Source: Pseudomonas sp. Irchel s3h17 (lineage in GTDB: Bacteria; Pseudomonadota; Gammaproteobacteria; Pseudomonadales; Pseudomonadaceae). Taken from it: a stretch of DNA of 64,000 nt. The stretch is from assembly GCF_900187505.1 (NCBI RefSeq), contig NZ_FYDL01000007.1, forward strand, positions 62,001 to 126,000, in the 5' to 3' direction. The translations under genes were made by a program, and so were the position numbers. This document shows, piece after piece, positions 58,835 to 64,000 of this stretch; position 1 is the first letter of the stretch, and each line of letters opens with the position of its first letter. The notes under the pieces were generated by a model, which was given only the letters and a program-made list of their open reading frames with translations, searched no databases and was not told the origin of the DNA.

Positions 58835-60208
58835 TTAGTCCTTGGCTACCGATGCCATCCGAACCTTTGCGCCCTTTTTACACTTGGAGCACCCTTGAAC
58901 TAGATCTTGCGTGATCTGGTAGTAGTAAGGGATTAAAATATTCAACCCGCAACTTGTTATTGTATCGAAAGAAAGCGCTTTGGTAATAATTTCCTTGCCT
59001 TCGAACATTAGCTCCTTATCAGCGACCAAAATGTCGCTAAGCGCCAAACCCTCAGGATTGTAGATTCTGACATCGCCCGGCTGCCTTTCATATGCCTCAA
59101 TGTTATCACCCAGCTTGCCATACGCTAAATCTGTGGCTTTGATCCAGTTAATCGGTTCGGCAGTCTGACACCAGGTAATTAATTTCTCTAGTTTCTCAGG
59201 GGTATAGATTCTTGCAAAGTCCCCATGCTCATCGCATTGCCCAAACTCTGCAAAACTACCAAAATTATACTGATACGAGTAGTCGCCAGCTGTTAAGGGC
59301 AGCCTAAAGTACTGATGTGGAAATGCTTCTTGCGTCCGAGTTCTACGAAGCAAGCCGAAAGTAATGTCATAAAGCTGATACAGACAACACCCTTGCCGAT
59401 CCGGGTATCCATATATCTGTATTTTATCAAATCCCTTTATATCAGAATTATAAGTGCTAGCGAAATTCTCATCCCCGAACAGGAAGTATCCCTTGGAAAG
59501 AATGAACACTGCGTTAGGTAGCACGTTCTTATCATAGTTTTGTGCGTGAAGTCTAAGCTCTGATACTAGATCAGACCAGTCCATATCAGTGTCATAGGCA
59601 AATATAATTCCAAACCCTTCATCTTGGACTTTATCTTCTAGCCTTACAAGATTTGGACTGGCATTCAGCCTCCGTAACCGCTTGAATGAGGCAATATTGT
59701 CAATGGCACTCTTTAATTCTTTTTTGGAGAGTCTTGACTTAACCTGAACAGCTCCATAGCAATATTCTACAGGTAAAACCTCGTAGACGTCTTGCCGCTG
59801 CATGAGCGTAAAAGAGTCGAAGGTATTGTAGAAAAGTATATCGATTTCGTTACTCAAGTGCCCGCTAGTTGACGCAACGCGAACGCTCGTATTTGATACG
59901 GCATAACGCCGAGGCAAAAGCTTGTTTTCTAGAAAGAAAGCTCTGAGCAATACTTCCCTAACTGTACCAACGTCCCTTGGGTGCTTGATGTCTTTTGATA
60001 TTTCATAATCGCGCAGCATTTTGCTTTGCAAGTTTATGAACTCTCGCTCTAAACCATGAAACTCTTTATCCTTAGAGCGAAGCTTATTCGCTCGCAAGGC
60101 TTGGCTTGAGAACCACTCTTTAGTCCGCGCCTCCCTACTGGCAAAATCAGCTCGGTCTTGTTTCTCTGCGGCAGTTAGCCGCTTTCTCTTTCCTGGGCTC
60201 TCTGGCAT
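58835..60208 (-). CDS. Nuclease-like accessory protein (DUF6602/PD-(D/E)XK type)
   Basis: 457 aa from MPESPGKRKRLTAAEK. After a charged helical N-terminus, the sequence GHLSNEIDILFYN and, some 25 residues on, EYCYGAVQVKSRLSKKELK place an Asp and a Gln-x-Lys as in PD-(D/E)XK nucleases. I associate this pattern with DUF6602, from memory. The C-terminal half is Tyr-rich and ends with CSKCKKG. A frame to 60493 is open, but it runs through the repeat at 60395-60427, so it is rejected; the chosen ATG has AGG upstream. A+T-richer than its neighbours. Confidence 0.7.
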   Translation of the reverse strand: MPESPGKRKRLTAAEKQDRADFASREARTKEWFSSQALRANKLRSKDKEFHGLEREFINLQSKMLRDYEISKDIKHPRDVGTVREVLLRAFFLENKLLPRRYAVSNTSVRVASTSGHLSNEIDILFYNTFDSFTLMQRQDVYEVLPVEYCYGAVQVKSRLSKKELKSAIDNIASFKRLRRLNASPNLVRLEDKVQDEGFGIIFAYDTDMDWSDLVSELRLHAQNYDKNVLPNAVFILSKGYFLFGDENFASTYNSDIKGFDKIQIYGYPDRQGCCLYQLYDITFGLLRRTRTQEAFPHQYFRLPLTAGDYSYQYNFGSFAEFGQCDEHGDFARIYTPEKLEKLITWCQTAEPINWIKATDLAYGKLGDNIEAYERQPGDVRIYNPEGLALSDILVADKELMFEGKEIITKALSFDTITSCGLNILIPYYYQITQDLVQGCSKCKKGAKVRMASVAKD

Positions 60209-60394
60209 ATTACCTACTTCCTTAAGTTGAAAAATACAGATTCGTTGGATTTTATCAACTTCAGAGAGACAAATCGTCGAGTCAGAAGAAAATTTCTCGA
60301 AACTTTCATCCGTGAGCCCTAATGAATCAACCCTGATTTCGTAGACACTTGACCAGGTGCTGTTGGGCGAAAGCAAGTTTCCGTGATCGTCCAC

Positions 60395-60427
60395 TTTTGG
60401 CCGATTGCTGCCTGTCGCGACGGGCAA
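60395..60427 (+). repeat. Copied intergenic repeat, right copy
   Basis: TTTTGGCCGATTGCTGCCTG then TCGCGACGGGCAA, one base different from the 58734-58765 copy over the shared 31 bp. The rest of the gap (60209-60607) shows no gene. Confidence 0.8.
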
Positions 60428-60607
60428 AAATCGACCAAAACAGAGATCGTCGTGGCGTGTGTTGGACGTGCTCCGGCCAAGAGTACTTTTCATGTACTGG
60501 TGCGTCTGTGCGCGAGGACGGAGTGGCTACCTAATCTGAATGGGCAACCAAACCTGCGCTGGCATGGGTCGCCATCACTCGCCCGATGCCCAGCCAAACG
60601 ACCGGCT

Positions 60608-61168
60608 TTAGCGTTCGATCAGGGAAATCTTCGTTCCTTCGATGCTGACACCAGCCATTAACCCTTGCTGGTCGAAGATGAACGCGTACGCGTCGTCTTT
60701 CAGCGTCGAGCTGGACAGATTCTTCGCAATCCCTTCATCAACTACAACAACCGTTGGTCCTACGCCGATTTCCCAACCCTTGGTTTCAGCTACATATTTC
60801 ACAGCCGTATCGGTCATCAGAAAAACCACATAGCCATACGACTGGGCGCCCGCCTGGAGCCCCCATGACGCGCTGACGGAGTTGTAATAACCCTCTACTT
60901 TCGTACCCCTCAATAATGCGCCTTCGCCATAGCTACCGCCGAATACCAGGCCTGCCTTGATGATTTTCGGGAAGACAAGCACAGCTTTGGCCTTTTGCGA
61001 GATGGTTTCGGCAAATGGAGTGGCCTTGTAGAGAGTTTGCAACGCTTGCCGAGACTCGGCGTTCAGATCCTCGGCGGTGGCCGCGCCTGCATTGTTCAGG
61101 AGGCTCGCCGATGCCAATGATACTGTCGCGAGGAAGATCGATAGGAAGAACCGCATTGATTGAGTCAT
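60608..61168 (-). CDS. SYLF/YSC84-domain protein
   Basis: 186 aa from MTQSMRFFLSIFLATVSLAS, an export signal probably cleaved after AGA in NNAGAATAED. The mature part has AKAVLVFPKIIKAGLVFGGS, GEGALLRGTKVEGYYNS, SWGLQAGAQSYGYVVFLMTD and LMAGVSIEGTKISLIER, the standard SYLF pattern of lipid-binding exported proteins in Proteobacteria. The start at 61168 gives the better signal peptide. Confidence 0.9.
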   Translation of the reverse strand: MTQSMRFFLSIFLATVSLASASLLNNAGAATAEDLNAESRQALQTLYKATPFAETISQKAKAVLVFPKIIKAGLVFGGSYGEGALLRGTKVEGYYNSVSASWGLQAGAQSYGYVVFLMTDTAVKYVAETKGWEIGVGPTVVVVDEGIAKNLSSSTLKDDAYAFIFDQQGLMAGVSIEGTKISLIER

Positions 61169-61609
61169 TTCCGTACTCCGATAAGGGAGCATTGGATGGG
61201 AGCAGCAGTCAGCGCCTGCGTCAGGCAGGAACCGAACCTACTGAAATTATCCGGCGCACCCTAGATGTGTGGATTGCAAGCGTCGCTCTTGAATGAAGGA
61301 GGCCCAAGGCCACTGATCAGTTGCGATGCCATCATTTGTTGTGACCACTGTGCAAGGGCAGGGTTCGTCTTCAGAGCCTGCTATTGGCCGATAGCAGCTA
61401 GATAACGCATGCGGCCTTGCTCTTGTCGGGTCTGGTGTTTTGCGGTTGGCTGGGCTCACATCAAGCCTGGCCCTTGCGCTCAGGCGCGCAAGTCGACGCT
61501 GAATACCCTTGAGTGTATTCGCGTCTGTAGCAACCGGCTTCGCATGCCGATGTGTGCCCGCGACAATGAGGTGTGCACGGCAAGCGAGCAATGCTGCCTG
61601 CCTCTTCGG
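61169..61609. other. Gap without a recognisable gene
   Basis: About 440 bp upstream of the SYLF gene. Short open frames exist on both strands, all Cys/Arg-rich in a way typical of chance frames in GC-rich DNA. No RNA gene or strong hairpin noticed. Confidence 0.45.
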
Positions 61610-61795
61610 TCAGTGTTTGCCTGGCAGGAGCGCAGAGGGTGAATCGATCTGGGGGCGTGATCGAATTTTGGGGTCGAGGGGGAGGGGCGACTCCAGTTCG
61701 GCCTCGTCATTTTTCAGGTGTCGATACCAGCCGGCCATTGATCCGCAAAGGATGATGAGGGCTGCCGCTGCACAGGTGATCAATAGAGTGTGCAT
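61610..61795 (-). CDS. Small membrane protein
   Basis: 61 aa: an N-terminal membrane segment (MHTLLITCAAAALIILCGSM) followed by a polar, Asp/Pro-rich tail. GCGAGAG lies ahead of the ATG. Unrecognised; plausible as a single-pass peptide. Confidence 0.5.
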   Translation of the reverse strand: MHTLLITCAAAALIILCGSMAGWYRHLKNDEAELESPLPLDPKIRSRPQIDSPSALLPGKH

Positions 61796-62113
61796 TCAAT
61801 CTCTCGCCTCAGGCGTTGTTTTTATTGTTCTGATAAAACTGGAGATTTTGTAATGGGGTGTAGCTCTATCTGTCCCTGATACTACGCTGCTTTCAAGGTC
61901 CGGCAAGCGCTCGGCTTCAGGGGTTTCACAATGAGTCCGGGTTTTGGCATGACAGGCATCAGTCTAGCCGGCTTGCAGGTTTTTGCCTGTCCAGGCAGGT
62001 GGGTTCCAGCGTACTGGGTTGCGTTGTTTGATGGGGAGGGGCAGGCGCATCCTGGTGATGTGGGCTACTACTGACGGGGCAAATTCCTGTTGCTCTGAAT
62101 GGAGGGCTTATCG
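61796..62113. other. Gap without a recognisable gene
   Basis: About 320 bp. It likely contains the promoter of the DUF2214 gene and that of the 61-aa membrane protein on the other strand. No coding sequence supported. Confidence 0.45.
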
Positions 62114-62569
62114 ATGCGGCTTCACTGGTTTCTGGCGGCGGTCCATCTTCTGGCCTATGGCCTTGCACTCTGGGTGGTGTTGGCGCGGGGAGCGGCTTTT
62201 CGTCGAGTCACCCCGGAGGGTGGCGGTGCCCGACATGTATTGCTGGCCGATAATGTCTGGGGGCTCTCAGCGCTCATTCTGTTGATCACAGGAGGGATGC
62301 GTGCTTTTGGCGGTTATGAGAAAGGTACGGATTACTATCTGCACCAGCCATTGTTCCACCTGAAGCTGACGCTGTTCATCCTGATTCTGCTGCTGGAGAT
62401 CGCACCCATGGTGGCGTTGATCAAATGGCGAATCGCACTGGGCCGCAACAGGCCGATCGATGCAGGGCGCACGCGGCTGTTTGCCCGTATCAGTCATATC
62501 GAGGCGTTGTTGATTGTGCTGATGGTCGTGGCCGCGACGGGTATGGCTCGCGCAGTGACGTTTGGCTGA
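62114..62569 (+). CDS. DUF2214-family membrane protein
   Basis: 151 aa with four membrane segments (LAAVHLLAYGLALWVVLARG; LSALILLITGGMRAFGG; HLKLTLFILILLLEIAPMV; ISHIEALLIVLMVVAATGMA). The G-G-x-R-A-F-G-G-Y-E-K-G and P-L-F-H-x-K patterns match DUF2214, a family with no assigned role. GGAGGG lies about 9 nt before the ATG. Confidence 0.82.
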   Translation: MRLHWFLAAVHLLAYGLALWVVLARGAAFRRVTPEGGGARHVLLADNVWGLSALILLITGGMRAFGGYEKGTDYYLHQPLFHLKLTLFILILLLEIAPMVALIKWRIALGRNRPIDAGRTRLFARISHIEALLIVLMVVAATGMARAVTFG

Positions 62570-62650
62570 CGGGGGCAGGTTGGAGGGAGGCGCATAATCT
62601 TTAGCCAGCCATGGCGGTAAAGCAGGCTGGCTACTGATTGCAGTTGCGGC

Positions 62651-62845
62651 TCAGGGCGTCTGCGGTTTGTCCGGGGCTGTCAGGCCGGCCTGGATGCGCT
62701 GGTAGATTTCTTCTCGATGCACCGCGACGTCTTTCGGGGCATTGATACCAATTCTGACCTGCTGGCCGCTAACGCCCAGTATGGTGATCGTAATGTCGTC
62801 ACCGATGTTTATGCTTTCACCGACTTTACGGGTGAGTATCAGCAT
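62651..62845 (-). CDS. csrA: Carbon storage regulator CsrA/RsmA
   Basis: 64-aa dimeric RNA-binding protein that represses translation by binding GGA motifs in leaders and is titrated by Rsm small RNAs in Pseudomonas. The sequence [20 protein letters not shown], then [20 protein letters not shown] contains both RNA-contact sites (L4/R6 region and R44). A GGAGA site precedes the ATG. Several csrA/rsm paralogues are normal in this genus; which one this is cannot be told here. Confidence 0.96.
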   Translation of the reverse strand: MLILTRKVGESINIGDDITITILGVSGQQVRIGINAPKDVAVHREEIYQRIQAGLTAPDKPQTP

Positions 62846-63094
62846 GATCTTCTCCTTGATAGCTTGTTAGGGCACCTGACTCAAACGATGCGGATGTCGG
62901 TGATACCTATAGATTAGTGCGAAGTGTTGCGGTTTGGGTGCTTCTTTCTGACGTGCAGACGCGGCATTAATTCCCGGGGTGCGACTATACAGAGGCGGCA
63001 ACCATCATTCTCGTTGTTTTATCCCCTGTTTGCTTGGGTTGCGAGGCATTTTTGAGTGATAAAATCTCCGTTTTGGCATTCCGAGGGGAAAACT

Positions 63095-63460
63095 GTGGGC
63101 AAAATGATATGGATGATCGCGGTAGTGGCATTGGCCGGGTGTGGCCAGCAAGCCGCGGATGAGCCGAAAAAGTCTCGGACCCCCTTCATTTCTGCACCGG
63201 CAGAGGCCGCTGCGCCGCAATGGGATGTGCTGGTTCAAGGTCAGACTGTTCAAGCTGTCAGTGATCTCACCGGTTGGTTGATCGAGCATAGCTTCGTTTC
63301 CAGCGTCGTCACGCAGGATGGCAAACAGCGTGTGCTGGTGGGGCCTTTCAATTCAAGGGCAGAAGCCGAGGCGCGGCAGGCTGACGTGACGGCTGCCCTG
63401 ATCAAGGCGAAGAAGCAGAACATCGAGGCGCTGGTCGTCGAGCACCCGATCGCTCAGTGA
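63095..63460 (+). CDS. SPOR-like lipoprotein
   Basis: 121 aa from GTG 63095, with GAGGGG 6 nt upstream. Signal with lipobox LAGC (MIWMIAVVALAGC). The C-terminal domain (GWLIEHSFVSSVVTQDGKQR, VLVGPFNSRAEAEARQADVT) has the strand-helix pattern and the VGPF...A.A motif of SPOR domains, which bind denuded peptidoglycan. A membrane-anchored envelope protein; specific role unknown. Confidence 0.82.
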   Translation: MGKMIWMIAVVALAGCGQQAADEPKKSRTPFISAPAEAAAPQWDVLVQGQTVQAVSDLTGWLIEHSFVSSVVTQDGKQRVLVGPFNSRAEAEARQADVTAALIKAKKQNIEALVVEHPIAQ

Positions 63461-63510
63461 AACCTTCCTGAAGGGCGGTGATTGTCGTCCGTCTTGGCGT
63501 GGGGTGACGG

Positions 63511-63554
63511 TGTCCGGTCCTGAAACGGCGTTGCGCCTGTTTCAGGGCCGGACA
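63511..63554 (-). terminator. Hairpin beyond endA
   Basis: TGTCCGGTCCTGAAAC and GTTTCAGGGCCGGACA are inverted with one mismatch around a 12-nt loop, 10 nt after the endA stop. No T run follows, so it may be an mRNA-stabilising hairpin or a paired repeat rather than a terminator. Confidence 0.5.
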
Positions 63555-63563
63555 GGTGAGTTG

Positions 63564-64000
63564 TCAGCCACACTGCTTCATGTCGACAGGCCCGACGAAC
63601 TCGTTGGCGCGCCCCATGACACATGCCACCGTCTGGTTGCGTTGCTGCTCCCAGGCCTGCACCGGGTAGGTCTTGTTCCAGGCTTCGTACAGTTGCCGGT
63701 CCTGTTTGGACAGGCGCAAGCCATACTGCTTGCTCATGTAGAAGTAGGTGCGGGCGATCATGCCGCGAATGGACGGGCGGGGCATGACTTTCTTTGCCTT
63801 GAAATCGACTTGCGTCAGGCACGAGCCGTACTGGCCGGTCTGCACGGGTAGCCAGCCAAAGCTGAAGTTGCTGCGGTCCCCGTTCACCTCGCCAATGCTG
63901 GGAACCAGGTTGTGCAGGTCGGCCTCTGCACGCTGGTAGGCCGGGTCGTAGCGGGTACAGTTCTTGCGCCCGCCCTCTTGCCAGCACTGGCGCTGGTGGC
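63564..64000 (-). CDS. endA: Endonuclease I, 3' part only
   Basis: Periplasmic non-specific DNase. The window holds the last 145 codons; the signal peptide and N-terminus lie beyond 64000. Visible are the active-site DLHNLVPSIGEVNGDRSN with the catalytic His, NFSFGWLPV, SIRGMIARTYFYMSKQYGL and DRQLYEAWNKTYPVQAWEQQ. Cysteines at the edges (CWQEGGRKNC, QCG end) probably form disulfides. Confidence 0.92.
   Translation of the reverse strand, partial: HQRQCWQEGGRKNCTRYDPAYQRAEADLHNLVPSIGEVNGDRSNFSFGWLPVQTGQYGSCLTQVDFKAKKVMPRPSIRGMIARTYFYMSKQYGLRLSKQDRQLYEAWNKTYPVQAWEQQRNQTVACVMGRANEFVGPVDMKQCG

Noticed and set aside
60209-60493. N-terminal extension of the nuclease-like protein by 95 codons.
   Set aside because: It would translate the intergenic repeat at 60395-60427, which occurs elsewhere as non-coding DNA, and the internal ATG has a suitable ribosome site.
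61409-61853. Several Cys/Arg-rich plus-strand frames.
   Set aside because: They overlap one another in different frames and oppose the small membrane protein gene; none has a ribosome site or recognisable sequence.

Overview
The window is a chromosomal segment of a Pseudomonas, most likely of the P. fluorescens group. The gene order icd, cspD, clpS, clpA, infA, bpt, aat, trxB, ftsK, lolA, rarA, crcB, serS, cysG is the familiar Pseudomonas housekeeping order, and most coding regions are GC-rich. Family names come from recognising protein sequence by eye; no database search was run.

Layout. (1) 1-16.4 kb is core: TCA cycle (icd), N-degron proteolysis (clpS, clpA, bpt, aat), thioredoxin reductase, chromosome segregation (ftsK), lipoprotein sorting (lolA), a replication-repair ATPase (rarA), fluoride export (crcB), serS and siroheme synthesis (cysG). 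The convergent clpA/infA gap holds a large inverted repeat plus a 60-bp tandem repeat array. (2) 16.4-20 kb is accessory: a wrecked IS3-family element, then an HpaI-type aldolase, a class IV aminotransferase, a possible 51-aa membrane peptide and an Lrp-type regulator. (3) 20.2-29.6 kb is mostly core-like: glutathionyl-hydroquinone reductase, ybiB, tusDCBE for tRNA 2-thiolation, small proteins, an HMCES/YedK-type DNA-protein crosslinker, a kinase-fold protein and an outer-membrane barrel.

(4) 29.9-40.5 kb is a genomic island inserted at tRNA-Ser(UGA), bounded by a perfect 56-bp direct repeat of the tRNA 3' part. It holds a recombinase with an unusual N-terminus, wrecked phage genes (a dcm-like fragment, an integrase fused out of frame to a gpD-like tail gene, an amber-interrupted dam-like gene) and four intact-looking cargo genes of unclear role (a DUF2971-like protein, a GNAT acetyltransferase, and two larger proteins of which one looks PIN-like). 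This cargo is the best place to look for a new, possibly defensive, system.

(5) 40.6-50.8 kb: a YccA/Bax-inhibitor-like membrane protein, an Lrp regulator diverging from an EamA exporter, a FUSC protein with a gapN-like dehydrogenase, and a three-gene exported redox/PLP operon (lipoprotein cytochrome c, Tat FAD oxidase, Tat DSD1-like enzyme), then a PuuB-like oxidase. (6) 50.9-51.7 kb: tRNA-Val(GAC) with an A-C mismatch in its acceptor stem, followed by a second prophage remnant. (7) 51.8-58.6 kb: a LysR regulator divergent from pxpA, a biotin carrier, a biotin carboxylase, pxpB, pxpC and an NCS1 permease. Together these supply all parts of a split urea-carboxylase-like enzyme beside 5-oxoprolinase. 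(8) 58.7-64 kb: a nuclease-like gene bracketed by a copied intergenic repeat, a SYLF-domain protein, small membrane proteins, csrA/rsmA, a SPOR-like lipoprotein and the 3' part of endA, which runs off the window.
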